Counted from the first letter of the stretch, positions 1 to 8,710 are shown. The stretch: 64,000 nucleotides of DNA from Trinickia caryophylli (GCF_034424545.1 NZ_CP139970.1:2914001-2978000); one strand, 5' to 3'. Numbers and translations: made by a program. Notes: generated by a model not told the origin, from the letters alone.

Positions 1-1
1 G

Positions 2-271
2 GAGAACTGCACCCGGTCGTTGAAGCTGAAGGAAATCTGCGCGGTCGGCAATATCTCGGCGTCCTACTTGATTCGAGCGTTCAAGGAGCAGTACGGAATG
101 ACGCCGCATACGTACCAGATCAACTGCCGCATCGAGTACTGCCGGGCGGAACTGAGGCGGCGGCGATCGATCGCGGACGTCGCGGTCGAAGCCGGGTTCT
201 CGGATCAGGCTCACCTGCAGCGCGTGTTCAAGCAGTTCGTCGCGGCCACGCCGGGGCAGTACCGCGGCTAG
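2..271 (+). CDS. AraC-family transcriptional regulator, C-terminal part (cut by window edge)
   Basis: The frame is open from the first bases of the window and ends with TAG, so only the C-terminal DNA-binding domain is visible, about 89 residues. It shows the two helix-turn-helix units of the AraC/XylS family: the first around ICAVGNISASYLIRAFKEQYG and the second around IADVAVEAGFSDQAHLQRVFK, followed by the usual TPGQYR end. The effector-binding N-terminal domain lies outside the window. It converges on the LysE exporter gene 12 bases away; AraC-LysE neighbours are common in proteobacteria, where the regulator often controls the exporter. Inferred role: regulator of that exporter; ligand unknown. 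Confidence 0.85.
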   Translation, partial: ENCTRSLKLKEICAVGNISASYLIRAFKEQYGMTPHTYQINCRIEYCRAELRRRRSIADVAVEAGFSDQAHLQRVFKQFVAATPGQYRG

Positions 272-283
272 CCGGCAAGCGAT

Positions 284-871
284 TCATGCATACACCAGAT
301 ATGCGGCGCTGCCGGCGAGCATGAGCGCCATCATTCGATTCAATATCCTGACCCGGGCGGGCGATTGGAGGTGCTGCCGCAGCAGCAGCCCCGCTGCCGC
401 CCAACAGGCGATGGACGCATAGCAGACCACGAAGTAGATCGCGGCGAACTGCCAGATCAGTGTCGGCTCCCCGTTTGCGACAAAGATACCCATGCCAGCC
501 ACCGATGCGAGCCACGCCTTCGGGTTCAGCCACTGCAGTGCCGCACCGGTGACCAGCGAGGGGCCGTTCGTCGCTTTGTCCAATCCGATCTCCCCATCGT
601 CGAGCGCCAGCTTCCAGGCCAGATAGAGGAGAAAGGCGACGCCCGCCCATTGGATGGTCGCGGTCAGGCTCGGCCAGCGCTCGAGCACCTCGCGCAGTCC
701 GAAGCCGGTCAGCACGAGCAGCAACGTGAAGCCGATGGTGGCGCCCGCGACATGGCGCATGCTCGCACCGAAACCGTACTGAATCCCGCTGCTCAGTGCT
801 ACGAGGTTCACCGGGCCGGGCGAGATGGAAGAGGCGAGGGCGAATGCCCCCATGGATAGGAAGACGTCCAT
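284..871 (-). CDS. LysE/RhtB-family amino-acid exporter
   Basis: A 195-residue inner-membrane protein with about six hydrophobic segments. The N-terminal signature SISPGPVNLVAL near residues 15-26 and the mid-protein motif QWLNPKAW near 112-119 are hallmarks of the LysE/RhtB/threonine-efflux family, whose members export amino acids or derivatives using the proton gradient. Length is close to the usual 200-210. ATG at 871 gives a complete first helix. The gene is convergent with an AraC regulator and probably monocistronic. The substrate cannot be read from the sequence. Confidence 0.88.
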   Translation of the reverse strand: MDVFLSMGAFALASSISPGPVNLVALSSGIQYGFGASMRHVAGATIGFTLLLVLTGFGLREVLERWPSLTATIQWAGVAFLLYLAWKLALDDGEIGLDKATNGPSLVTGAALQWLNPKAWLASVAGMGIFVANGEPTLIWQFAAIYFVVCYASIACWAAAGLLLRQHLQSPARVRILNRMMALMLAGSAAYLVYA

Positions 872-1079
872 CGGGCTCTATGACGTTGGTTGCGAATGGA
901 CCAACGATATAAGCGGCGAAAGCGTCGGTATTGAAGAAAATTGCCCTTGCTGTCGTTCTTGCGGGAATACGCCAGCCGGCTGCCGAGCGTGTCGACGTCG
1001 ATCGCGGCCGGCAGGCTTGCCGCTGGCCCGGATGGAGACGTTCGACCGGAAATCCCGGGTTCCCGCCGTCGAGCAGACG

Positions 1080-1574
1080 CTACCGGACCGGGCCGGCTCT
1101 GTCGGCCACCCAATCGCCGGACTTCCCACCGCGCTTTTCCTCGACTCGGACATCGGTGATGACCATGCCCCGATCCACGGCCTTGCACATGTCGTACACC
1201 GTCAGCAGGCCGACCTGCACGGCCGTGAGCGCTTCCATCTCCACCCCGGTGCGCCCGAGCGTTTCGACCTGCGCCGTGCAATGGACGCCCGGCAGCGTCT
1301 CGTCGAGCGTGAAGTCGACCGCAACGCGCGTGAGTGCCAGCGGATGGCAAAGCGGAATCAGATCGGCCGTGCGTTTCGCACCCTGGATCGCGGCGATTCG
1401 CGCCACGCCGATCACATCGCCTTTTTTCGCGTTGCCGTCCCGAACCAGTGCCAGCGTTGCGGCCTGCATCCTGATGGCGCCGCTCGCGACAGCGATCCGT
1501 TTCGTTTCCTGCTTGCCGCCGACGTCGACCATATGCGCCTGGCCGGCAGCGTCGAAATGAGTAAGTTCCGCCAT
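1080..1574 (-). CDS. moaC: Cyclic pyranopterin monophosphate synthase MoaC
   Basis: MoaC acts with MoaA in the first step of molybdenum cofactor synthesis, turning the MoaA product into cyclic pyranopterin monophosphate in the cytoplasm. The 164-residue protein is at full family length (about 160). Visible signatures are DVGGK near residue 17, LIPLCHPL near 72-79, [10 protein letters not shown] near 108-117 and the C-terminal block [18 protein letters not shown] ribosome site lies upstream of ATG 1574. No other moa genes are in the window, so it seems to stand alone. The 208 bases between it and the LysE gene hold no convincing gene. Confidence 0.96.
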   Translation of the reverse strand: MAELTHFDAAGQAHMVDVGGKQETKRIAVASGAIRMQAATLALVRDGNAKKGDVIGVARIAAIQGAKRTADLIPLCHPLALTRVAVDFTLDETLPGVHCTAQVETLGRTGVEMEALTAVQVGLLTVYDMCKAVDRGMVITDVRVEEKRGGKSGDWVADRAGPVR

Positions 1575-1709
1575 GGAGGGCTCCTTCGAAGGGCGCCTAT
1601 CTTAACAAGGCCGGCCTGCCGGCGCAGGTGCCCGCCGCCCGCCCGGTCACTACGCCGCAGGCGGAGCAGCCACAGCGGACAGTATGCGCCCGCGAAGCTT
1701 GCCGCGCCC

Positions 1710-1730
1710 GAGCACTGAGCACTGAGCACT
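1710..1730. repeat. Three tandem copies of a 7-bp unit
   Basis: GAGCACT occurs three times head to tail just downstream (on the minus strand) of the amidohydrolase stop codon. It is non-coding and has no visible function; it may be a slippage product. Confidence 0.6.
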
Positions 1731-1732
1731 GG

Positions 1733-2614
1733 CTAGCGGAACCCGAAGAGCCGGGCCGGTGCGTCGGCGAGCACGATCCTCCGCTCTCGTTCGTCGGGTA
1801 TGAGCGCGCGCAGCAGATCCCAGGTGCCGCCGAACGTTTGCTGCGATTCGAACTGCGTATGCGGCCAGTCGCTGCCCCAAACGAGTCGTTCGAGCCCGAA
1901 CGCCTCGCGCAGGTACGGCAGCGCGGCGTGAGCGCTCAACTGGCCCGACGGGTCGATGCTTGCGCCGCCGTTGCGGTAGGCCGCCGATACCTTGACCCAA
2001 ACCCGACCGGTCGGCCCGAGCGTCAGCAACTGGCGGAACCCCGGGTCCGCCACCCCGAGCTCCGGAGCCGGCCGGCCGAAGTGATCGACCACGAGCGTGA
2101 GCGCGTCGCTTCGGTCTTGCGCAAGCAGTGGCTCGGCGATGCCCATCAGGCGCTGTGCCTCGCAGTGGATCTCGACATGCCAGCCGAGCCCCGCGATCCG
2201 GGGCAGTACCGCGCGCCATGCGCTGCTCGTAAAGTCGGGGTTCGGCACCCCGATGAGGTTGATCCGCACGCCCACCACCCCCGCCGCCGCCAGTGCATTG
2301 AGGCCGGAGGGTTCCGCCGCGGCCGCCTGCGGATCGATCACGGCAACGCCGCGCAGCCGCTGCGGCGCGAGCGCAAGTGCGCGCAGCAAATAGCCGTTGT
2401 CGGTGCCGAGAAAGCTCGGCTGAACGAGCACGCCGTGCGAGATACCGCGGCGATCGAGTTCGGCCAGATACCGCTCGAGCGGCGCGTCGTACGAAGGCGC
2501 GTAACGCCGTTGCCGCGCGAGCGGCAACGCGTTCGAAAACACATGGGCGTGAGAATCGACTGCCGTCACAGGCATGGCCGTCCCGTCGTCCGGGTGGACT
2601 TCTTTCGTGCTCAT
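1733..2614 (-). CDS. Amidohydrolase family protein (COG3618-type metal-dependent hydrolase)
   Basis: A 293-residue TIM-barrel hydrolase. The N-terminal metal-binding motif DSHAHVF is near residue 20, EIHCEA and VVDHFGRP supply further His/Asp positions mid-protein, and VWGSDWPHTQ near residue 240 carries the catalytic Asp. This pattern is typical of lactonases and amidohydrolases such as 2-pyrone-4,6-dicarboxylate or sugar-lactone hydrolases. ATG 2614 overlaps the MFS transporter stop as ATGA, so the two are probably translationally coupled; a later ATG at 2575 is possible. With the transporter and the GntR regulator upstream it forms a small uptake-and-hydrolysis unit; the substrate is unknown. 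Confidence 0.88.
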   Translation of the reverse strand: MSTKEVHPDDGTAMPVTAVDSHAHVFSNALPLARQRRYAPSYDAPLERYLAELDRRGISHGVLVQPSFLGTDNGYLLRALALAPQRLRGVAVIDPQAAAAEPSGLNALAAAGVVGVRINLIGVPNPDFTSSAWRAVLPRIAGLGWHVEIHCEAQRLMGIAEPLLAQDRSDALTLVVDHFGRPAPELGVADPGFRQLLTLGPTGRVWVKVSAAYRNGGASIDPSGQLSAHAALPYLREAFGLERLVWGSDWPHTQFESQQTFGGTWDLLRALIPDERERRIVLADAPARLFGFR

Positions 2615-3918
2615 CGCCGTGCGGGTTCCCCAGCGGCGGGCCCGGCCGGAACCGCATCGGGCAGCGTATCGGCAAGTGCTCGGCCGCGCGTTTCGGGCAG
2701 CATCAGCACGGCGAACACCACGATTGCGTAGGCGATTCCCGCGTCGAGGCCGATAGCGAAGCCAAGCGTCGTCGTTTTCGCGAGATGGCCGACCATCACC
2801 GGGAAGAGGGCCGATGCAACGCGCCCGAAGTTGTAGCAAAAGCCGACCCCGGTGCCGCGCATGCCGCGCGGATAGAGTTCGTTGAAGAGCGCGCCCATGC
2901 TGGCGGGAATGCCGGCGGCGAAAAAGCCGAGCGGGAACCCGAGAAACAGCATCGCCATATTGGAGAGGGGAGCGAACAGATAGACGAGAACGGTTGCCAC
3001 GCAGCAGATCGAGAAAAGCAGGATGGTGCCGCGCCGGCCGATCTTGTCGAGCAACTGCGAGCTCGCGAGGCATCCGCAGAAAAACGCGACGATGATCACG
3101 GCAAGGTAGCCGCCGGTGCCCAGCACGGAAAGATGGCGCTCGGTCTTCAGATAGGTGGGCAGCCACGTCATCAGCGCGTAATAGCCGCCATGGGCACCCA
3201 CGCCGAGCAGCGCACCGATCAGCGTCATGCGCAGCACGCGCGGCGAGAAGATGTCGAAGAACGGTACGCCCTTCGTCCCGTCATCGCGCCCCGCCGCCGA
3301 GGCGGGCTTCGAGGCGGCGGCGCGCGGTGCCACCGGCTCGGGTACGCCGCGGCGTACGTAGAGAATCAGCAGTGCCGGAAGCAGCCCGACACCGAACATG
3401 ACGCGCCAGGCGTAATCGCCGGGCATGAAGGAGAACATCGTCGTATAGAGCAGCACGGCGGCGCCCCAGCCCACCGCCCATGCGCTTTGGACGGTGCCCA
3501 TCGCCTTGCCGCGATGCTCGGGGCGGATCGTCTCGGCCATCAGCACGGCGCCGGCGGCCCATTCCCCGCCGAAGCCGAAGCCCTGCAGCGTCTTGAGCAC
3601 GAGGAACTGCGGGAAATTCTGCGCGAAGGCGCAGGCGAACGTGAACACGGAAAAGAACGCCACGGTGATCTGCAGCGTGCGTACGCGGCCGATGCGGTCG
3701 GCCATCGCACCGGCGATCCAGCCGCCGAGTGCCGAGGCGACAAGCGTCGCGCCGCTCACGAAGCCGGCCTCGGTCTTGCCGATCGCCCACTCCGCGATGA
3801 TCGCCGGAATGACGAGGCTGAAGATCTGCACGTCGAGTGCATCGAGGGCCCACCCGCCGAAGCACGCCCAAAAGGTACGGCGCTCCGTTGGTGAGATTTG
3901 TTTGAACCAGGTGAACAT
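2611..3918 (-). CDS. Major facilitator superfamily transporter (metabolite:H+ symporter type)
   Basis: A 435-residue protein with 12 predicted membrane helices. The loop 2-3 signature GAMADRIGRVR and its second-half counterpart DKIGRRGTI mark the MFS fold, and PETRGR stands before the C-terminus. The style resembles aromatic-acid and sialate-type proton symporters of bacteria. ATG 3918 is chosen because a GGAGACC ribosome site precedes it and it begins the characteristic amphipathic MFTWFKQ before helix 1; the frame runs further upstream but that part has no transporter character. It is coupled to the amidohydrolase by ATGA and lies 79 bases after the GntR gene. Likely imports the hydrolase's substrate. 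Confidence 0.92.
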   Translation of the reverse strand: MFTWFKQISPTERRTFWACFGGWALDALDVQIFSLVIPAIIAEWAIGKTEAGFVSGATLVASALGGWIAGAMADRIGRVRTLQITVAFFSVFTFACAFAQNFPQFLVLKTLQGFGFGGEWAAGAVLMAETIRPEHRGKAMGTVQSAWAVGWGAAVLLYTTMFSFMPGDYAWRVMFGVGLLPALLILYVRRGVPEPVAPRAAASKPASAAGRDDGTKGVPFFDIFSPRVLRMTLIGALLGVGAHGGYYALMTWLPTYLKTERHLSVLGTGGYLAVIIVAFFCGCLASSQLLDKIGRRGTILLFSICCVATVLVYLFAPLSNMAMLFLGFPLGFFAAGIPASMGALFNELYPRGMRGTGVGFCYNFGRVASALFPVMVGHLAKTTTLGFAIGLDAGIAYAIVVFAVLMLPETRGRALADTLPDAVPAGPAAGEPARR

Positions 3919-3997
3919 CGAGGTCTCCAGTGTGGAAAAGGCCGAGGGCGCCGTCCGACAGGGCCTGCCGGCGGCGTATCGAAGCTGGGCGGAACGC

Positions 3998-4720
3998 TCA
4001 GCGGATCTCGACCTGATAGAGGAATTCGCTCGCGGGGCCGCGCGAGCGGCGCCATTCGAGCGGACGGCGGTCATAGCCATAGGCCAGCCGTTCGATGACG
4101 ACCACCGGGGTGCCCGGCTCGATGCGCAGGAGCCGCGCATGCATCACGTCGACGGCTTCGACCGTCAAGGTTTCGCTCGCCGATGCGATCACCTGGCCGC
4201 ACTGCGCCTCGTAAGCCGGGTAGAGCAGATCGCCGATCTCGCTCGTGTCGAGTGCCGCAAAAGCGGCGAACCGGTCGTGCGGCAGCCAGATTTCCTCGGC
4301 CAGCATTGGCGTATCGTCGACGAGGCGCAGCCGGGACATGTGAACGACCGGCGCGCCGGCGTCGATCTGCAGCTTCGAGGCCACGGCCGACGGCGCCTGC
4401 GCGATTTCGCGCATCAGGATCCGGCTTTGCGGGATCTTCCGTTCGCCGCGCCGGTTCTGGAAGCGGAAAAAGCGAAATAGCGAGCCGTCGAAGCTCGCGC
4501 GGCGCACGAAGGTGCCGCGCCCCTGAAACCGCTCGAGCAGCCCCTCCGCAACAAGCTGATCGACCGCCTTGCGCACCGTGCCGACCGCTACCGAGTAGGT
4601 GCGGGAGAGCTCCTGTTCGGTCGGGATCGCCTCGCCGGGGCGCCAGCGGTGCTCGGCGATCTGGGCGGCGAGTTCGTCGCGAAGGCGCTGGTAGCGTGGC
4701 AAGCGGGCATCGGTCTGCAT
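3998..4720 (-). CDS. GntR-family (HutC subfamily) transcriptional regulator
   Basis: A 240-residue regulator. The N-terminal winged helix-turn-helix spans residues 10-75 (PRYQRLRDELAAQI..., PTEQELSRTYSVAVGTVRKA, GRGTFV), followed by a UTRA effector domain with the usual SRLRLVDDTPMLAEEIWLP core and a C-terminal strand LEWRRS. HutC-type regulators generally repress adjacent catabolic genes until a small-molecule ligand binds. ATG 4720 begins just before the DNA-binding domain; a TTG nine codons earlier is less likely. It is the first gene of the regulator-transporter-hydrolase unit, and an AT-rich palindrome lies 80 bases upstream, suggesting autoregulation. Confidence 0.93.
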   Translation of the reverse strand: MQTDARLPRYQRLRDELAAQIAEHRWRPGEAIPTEQELSRTYSVAVGTVRKAVDQLVAEGLLERFQGRGTFVRRASFDGSLFRFFRFQNRRGERKIPQSRILMREIAQAPSAVASKLQIDAGAPVVHMSRLRLVDDTPMLAEEIWLPHDRFAAFAALDTSEIGDLLYPAYEAQCGQVIASASETLTVEAVDVMHARLLRIEPGTPVVVIERLAYGYDRRPLEWRRSRGPASEFLYQVEIR

Positions 4721-4799
4721 CGGCGGCTCTCTTCGAAAATGGCGCAAGCGCCGGTGCGCTCCCCCCGTCAGGGGAAGCCGCCGGCGATTCGATTCAACT

Positions 4800-4823
4800 A
4801 TTCATATATATGTTTATATGAAT
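4800..4823. promoter_or_regulatory. Perfect 9-bp AT-rich inverted repeat, candidate GntR operator
   Basis: ATTCATATA at 4800-4808 and TATATGAAT at 4815-4823 are perfect inverted repeats separated by 6 bases. The patch is strikingly AT-rich against the surrounding DNA and sits 80 bases upstream of the GntR gene. Its symmetry and size fit a dimeric winged-helix regulator; the sequence also contains -10-like hexamers, so operator and promoter may overlap. The assignment to this regulator is inference. Confidence 0.6.
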
Positions 4824-4920
4824 CGGGCTGTGGCGCTATCCGGGGAGACCCTGAATGTTTGTCTCGGTGATCGGTGGGAGGGGCGCGCCACGGGCAGCCG
4901 CGGGGGGCGCGGAGCGGCGC

Positions 4921-5514
4921 TCAGCAACGGCCGATGGCGGCCGCGGGGCTCTGGACGAATGCGAAGAGGGCGGGTAGTTCGGTGCTCGAAGCGGATTCGA
5001 CAGGCAGCGATCGATCGGGCCGCCATTGGAGGCAGCCGCTTTGCCCGTCGTCGTCGAGCGTCGCGTGGTCGGCAAAAAGACCCAGGTCGTGGTCGTGCAG
5101 CAACGCCAGCCGGGCGGGCTGCGAGGTATCGGCAAAGAGTACCGCGCCGGTTTCGTCGACGAAGGCCATTGCCGGTTCGAACGGGCTACCCGTGTGATCC
5201 GTGAGGAAGAGGTGCGCCGGGTATCGGGGCTCGTCGTGGACGGAGAGCCTCACTATCCACGGCGTGTAGGCCAGTTCGACGTAGACGCGCTGCGGCCCGT
5301 TCTGGAAGAACCATTGACCTGTCTCGTCACGCTCGTAGTTGCGGTTGATGAACCCGATCAGCGCCGCGTGCCGAACGGGCGTGCCGAGTTCGCCGCGCAA
5401 CTGGACTCCTTCGTCGCGCATGCGCCACTGGCCGCGACGGTCGAGCAGGAGCCATCCGCGGCAGTGCGGAACGTTCGGCCATTTGGCCAGCGCCGCTTTG
5501 ACAATGTCATCCAT
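4921..5514 (-). CDS. Conserved hypothetical protein next to YheT-type hydrolase
   Basis: A 197-residue soluble protein that I cannot assign to a named family. It has no signal peptide or membrane segment and looks like a mostly beta-sheet protein rich in Trp, Arg and Asp, with distinctive segments such as CRGWLLLDRRGQWRMRDEG and FINRNYERDETGQWFFQNG in the first half. ATG 5514 overlaps the 3-prime end of the hydrolase gene by 8 bases, so the two are very likely co-translated. The overlap suggests a role tied to the hydrolase; nothing more can be said from sequence. The C-terminal 30 residues look low in conservation signal. Confidence 0.75.
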   Translation of the reverse strand: MDDIVKAALAKWPNVPHCRGWLLLDRRGQWRMRDEGVQLRGELGTPVRHAALIGFINRNYERDETGQWFFQNGPQRVYVELAYTPWIVRLSVHDEPRYPAHLFLTDHTGSPFEPAMAFVDETGAVLFADTSQPARLALLHDHDLGLFADHATLDDDGQSGCLQWRPDRSLPVESASSTELPALFAFVQSPAAAIGRC

Positions 5515-6559
5515 GTCGGGCAAATGGTTCGAGAAACGAGAAGATGCGGCGCGGCAGCCACTCGATGCGGCCCGGGAACGGGCCGGTCATGAATCCGACG
5601 TGGCCCCCTTGCTCCGGCTGGTCGAGCTCGATCAAGGGCGAGACTTCGGCGCGCGTCGGTAACGCGGCGCTCGGCAGGAACGGGTCGTTGCGCGCGTTGA
5701 GCACGAGCGTGGGCACGGCAACCTCGGGCAAGAGCGGCCGCGTGGTCGCGCGCGTCCAATAGTCGTCGGTATTGTGAAAGCCGTGCAGCGGCGCGGTGAC
5801 CACGTTGTCGTATTCATACATCGTGCGGCTCGCAAGCATGGCCTCGCGGTCGAAAAGCCCCGGGTACTGATCCAGCTTGAGAAGCGCCTTCTTCTTGAGC
5901 GTCTTGAGGAAATTCATCGTATAGACGAGCGCGAAACCCTGCGACAGCGCGCGCCCGCCCGCGTGCACGTCGAGCGGCGCCGAGATCGCCGCGGCCGCCG
6001 CAATGAACGACGCGTCGCGCCCGCGCTCCCCGAGCCAGCGCAGGAGTACGTTGCCTCCGAGCGAAACCCCCGCTACGAGGATCGGCCCGTGGTGACGCGC
6101 GTCGAGCCGGTGCAGTACCCAGTCCACTTCGTCGCTGTCGGCGAGATGGTAAAAGCGCGGCGCCAGATTGAGCGGGCCGCTGCAGCTGCGAAAATGGGGC
6201 ACGACGCCGTGCCAGCCGAGTGCGCGAGCGGTGGCCATCAGCACACGGGCGTAGTGCGAGTCCGAATTGCCCTCGAGCCCGTGAAAGAGGACGAGCAGGG
6301 GCGCGTTGGGCGGCGGCGCGGAATTGGCGTCGCCCGGGTAGGCGAGCCAATCCAGGTCGATGAAATCGCCATCCGGCGTATCCCAGCGTTCGCGCCGGTA
6401 GTCGACGGCAGGCCGGCGCGCGAACAAGGCGGGAATGATGGTTTGGGCGTGGCTCGTCGGCAGCCATCGGGGCGCCGCGTAGAGCAACTCGACCAGCGTA
6501 TCGGTGGTTGCCCGGTTCGCTGCCGGGACCGACGTCGTTTTTTCCTGCGCGCTGCTCAT
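5507..6559 (-). CDS. YheT-family alpha/beta hydrolase
   Basis: A 350-residue alpha/beta-hydrolase of the YheT/COG0429 group. The nucleophile elbow GVSLGGN lies near residue 150, the oxyanion region FHGLEGNSDSHY near 90-101, the acidic residue in NARNDPFLP near 290 and the catalytic His in GGHVGFM near 324, completing a Ser-Asp-His triad. Family members are cytoplasmic esterases of poorly known substrate. ATG 6559 has a strong GGGGAAGG ribosome site 7 bases upstream, so the longer frame from 6583 is not used. The following small gene overlaps it. Confidence 0.92.
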   Translation of the reverse strand: MSSAQEKTTSVPAANRATTDTLVELLYAAPRWLPTSHAQTIIPALFARRPAVDYRRERWDTPDGDFIDLDWLAYPGDANSAPPPNAPLLVLFHGLEGNSDSHYARVLMATARALGWHGVVPHFRSCSGPLNLAPRFYHLADSDEVDWVLHRLDARHHGPILVAGVSLGGNVLLRWLGERGRDASFIAAAAAISAPLDVHAGGRALSQGFALVYTMNFLKTLKKKALLKLDQYPGLFDREAMLASRTMYEYDNVVTAPLHGFHNTDDYWTRATTRPLLPEVAVPTLVLNARNDPFLPSAALPTRAEVSPLIELDQPEQGGHVGFMTGPFPGRIEWLPRRIFSFLEPFARHG

Positions 6560-6610
6560 GACCTTCCCCACGACCAAAAACAAGAGCGAGCCGCTACGGG
6601 CGCGGATCGC

Positions 6611-7063
6611 TCAGTGCAACGCCCCTTGGCCGACGCGCACTTTGGCGGCGAAATCGTTCGCCGTATCCTCGGGCATCGGGCTCGCGTGAATATGCGCGAT
6701 GCGCCATTCCCCCCGCTCGTGCACCATCACGTAGGTCGCGTAGACCATGCGTGGCTGGGCGAGCGGTTCGCGGGCCTGATGCGCTTCCGCCACCGCGTAG
6801 ACGGCTGTGCCGAGGCTGTCGTACACGCGCACGTCGAGCGGCTCGATCGCGGCCGGCAGCGCATCGGCGGCGGCCAGTTGCGCAAGCCCCGCCCGGATGC
6901 TGTCGATGCCGTGCCAGTGCGCGCCGCTCGAATCGATGTAGCTGGCAAAGTCCTCGTCGATCCACAGCGCCATGGCGCTGTCGACGTTGCTTTCGGCCAC
7001 GGCTTGATAGAACGCGTTGAGCGTATCGGCAGCGGCTTCGAAGAGTCGGGCGAAACGGGGCAT
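6611..7063 (-). CDS. NTF2-like (SnoaL/SgcJ-type) fold protein
   Basis: A 150-residue protein with the layout of the NTF2-like superfamily: an N-terminal helix (LNAFYQAVAESNVDSAMALW), the segment WHGIDSIRAGLAQ in the middle and a C-terminal sheet ending WRIAHIHASPMP, seen in DUF4440/SgcJ-type proteins. These small proteins serve as isomerases, cyclases or ligand-binding domains; the actual reaction is unknown. Length fits the family. It lies 51 bases upstream of the hydrolase and may be in the same transcript. Confidence 0.82.
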   Translation of the reverse strand: MPRFARLFEAAADTLNAFYQAVAESNVDSAMALWIDEDFASYIDSSGAHWHGIDSIRAGLAQLAAADALPAAIEPLDVRVYDSLGTAVYAVAEAHQAREPLAQPRMVYATYVMVHERGEWRIAHIHASPMPEDTANDFAAKVRVGQGALH

Positions 7064-7238
7064 CTGGTAGCTCGTCGGTGTCTTTCGCGCGCCGTGGCGC
7101 GCCTTATGGCGAAAAGGGCGCGATGCGGCTTCGCGGCGAAGCGAAGCGGGGCATCGGTGCCCCGAATTCTCGCTCCGGCCCGCCGCGCGGCGTGTCTACG
7201 CTCTATGAACGCATACGCGCCGCACACCAGTCGGTGCG

Positions 7239-8273
7239 TCAGCGCTCGCCGAGCAGCATGCCGCGCAGATCGCCGAACACTTGCTCCGGCGAAAGCTCCC
7301 GCAGGCATCGCAAATGACCGAGCGGGCACTCGCGCGCAAAGCAGGGACTGCACTCGAGATGCAGCCATTGTACCTTCGCGAGATCGGACAACGGTGGCGT
7401 GTGGCGTGGGTCGCTGGAGCCGAAGACGGCAACGAGCGGCCGCCGCAGCGCGGCCGCGACGTGCATGAGGCCCGAATCGTTGCTGACCACCGCACCGGCA
7501 CGGGCGATCAGTGCGCAAGCCTCGCCGAGCGAGGTCTGGCCGCACAGGTTCCGTACGTTCGGCGCCGCCTCGACGATGGCCTGGGCGATCGGCGCATCCT
7601 TCGGCGAGCCCAGCGCGACGATCTGCGTATAAGGGAACGACTGCCCGACCATGCGGGCGAGCGCCGCGAAATGCTCGGCCGGCCAGCGTTTCGCGCTGCC
7701 ATACTCGGCGCCGGGGCAAAACACGAGAAGCGGCACGCGCGTATCGAGCGTAAAACGCGTGGAGACGCGCGACGACTCGTTGAGATCCGACTCGAGCCGA
7801 GGCATGGGCAGGCGCGCGGCAAGCTCGGGCAGGTTCGCGCCGGGGGCGTAGGCGAGCGCCGCGTAATGGGCTGCCATGGGCGGACGCTCGTCCTTGCGCG
7901 GGTTCGCGTGGCGGACGTTGAGCAGCCCATACCGGTGCTCGCCCGTGTAGCCGATGCGCAGGCGGATGCCGGTAAGCCAGGGGATAAGCGCCGATTTCAG
8001 CGAATTCGGCAGCACGTAGGCCGCGTCATAGCCGATGTCGCGCAGATCGCCGGCCAGTTGCCAGCGGCGCAGCATCTGGAGCTTGCCGTGCGCGAGGTCG
8101 GTGGCATGTACCTCGTGAATTTCCTGCATGCGCTCGAGCACGGGCGCGACCCACGTGGGCGCCACGGCGTCGATGACGATGCGCGGATGCAGTTGCTTGA
8201 GCAGCGCGAAAAGCGGCTGCGCCATCAATGCGTCACCGATCCAGTTCGGTGCGATAACCAACGCGCGACGCAT
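7239..8273 (-). CDS. waaF: ADP-heptose:LPS heptosyltransferase II WaaF
   Basis: A 344-residue GT9-family glycosyltransferase that adds the second L-glycero-D-manno-heptose to the inner core of lipopolysaccharide, acting at the cytoplasmic face of the inner membrane. Features include the N-terminal NWIGDALMAQPLF block, FCPGAEYGSAKRWP near residue 187-200 in the ADP-heptose site, VSNDSGLMHVAAAL near 259-272 and a Cys-containing tail with CSPCFARECPLGHLRC. Length matches characterised WaaF proteins. It is separated from the upstream zinc-finger gene by a terminator-like hairpin, so it probably has its own promoter. Confidence 0.95.
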   Translation of the reverse strand: MRRALVIAPNWIGDALMAQPLFALLKQLHPRIVIDAVAPTWVAPVLERMQEIHEVHATDLAHGKLQMLRRWQLAGDLRDIGYDAAYVLPNSLKSALIPWLTGIRLRIGYTGEHRYGLLNVRHANPRKDERPPMAAHYAALAYAPGANLPELAARLPMPRLESDLNESSRVSTRFTLDTRVPLLVFCPGAEYGSAKRWPAEHFAALARMVGQSFPYTQIVALGSPKDAPIAQAIVEAAPNVRNLCGQTSLGEACALIARAGAVVSNDSGLMHVAAALRRPLVAVFGSSDPRHTPPLSDLAKVQWLHLECSPCFARECPLGHLRCLRELSPEQVFGDLRGMLLGER

Positions 8274-8294
8274 CAGTGTGGATATCCGAGATCG

Positions 8295-8323
8295 AAAAAA
8301 CGCGGCGCGCGAAAGCGCCGCGT
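8295..8323 (-). terminator. Rho-independent terminator of the ilvE/zinc-finger transcript
   Basis: On the minus strand ACGCGGCGC pairs perfectly with GCGCCGCGT (9-bp stem, 6-base loop) and is followed by a T-run. It lies between the zinc-finger gene and waaF, ending the upstream transcript. Confidence 0.75.
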
Positions 8324-8460
8324 CTGAAAAAGGGGCGGGTGCGACACAGCATGCGCGCCAAGCGACGCGATGCCGGCCGCCTGGCGAGGCTGGCGCCCGG
8401 CGCTCGCAGGGCGGCGCTTGTCCGGATGCGGCACTGACGGCCGGGCAAGCGCCGGCAAGA

Positions 8461-8655
8461 TCAATGGCCCTTGACGACTTCCCCGTCGCGCAGCTTGTAG
8501 CGCGTGCCGCAGTACGGGCAACTGGCTTCGCCGTGCGTGACGTCGATGAACACGCGCGGGTGCGCGCTCCAGCGCGGCATCGAGGGGTTCGGGCAGTACG
8601 CGGGCAGATCTTTCGCTGACAGCTCGATCAGCGGCATTTCCTTGATTACGCTCAT
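8461..8655 (-). CDS. CHCC-type zinc-finger protein
   Basis: A 64-residue protein with the zf-CHCC pattern: a Cys in AYCPNPS, a His in SAHPRVF and a CPYCG pair. It is the bacterial counterpart of the NDUFS6 zinc-binding domain of mitochondrial complex I; the precise bacterial role is unsettled. It lies 55 bases downstream of ilvE on the same strand and ahead of a terminator, so it is probably the last gene of that transcript. In many beta-proteobacteria the gene sits in the same place next to ilvE and waaF. Confidence 0.9.
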   Translation of the reverse strand: MSVIKEMPLIELSAKDLPAYCPNPSMPRWSAHPRVFIDVTHGEASCPYCGTRYKLRDGEVVKGH

Positions 8656-8710
8656 GAGGACGGATTCTCGTTATTGGCGATGTGGCGGCGGGCGGCAACC
8701 CGCCAGCGCG

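Noticed and set aside
7149..7164. Hairpin GGGGCA...TGCCCC between waaF and the NTF2-like gene as terminator
   Set aside because: No T-run on the relevant strand and only a 6-bp stem.
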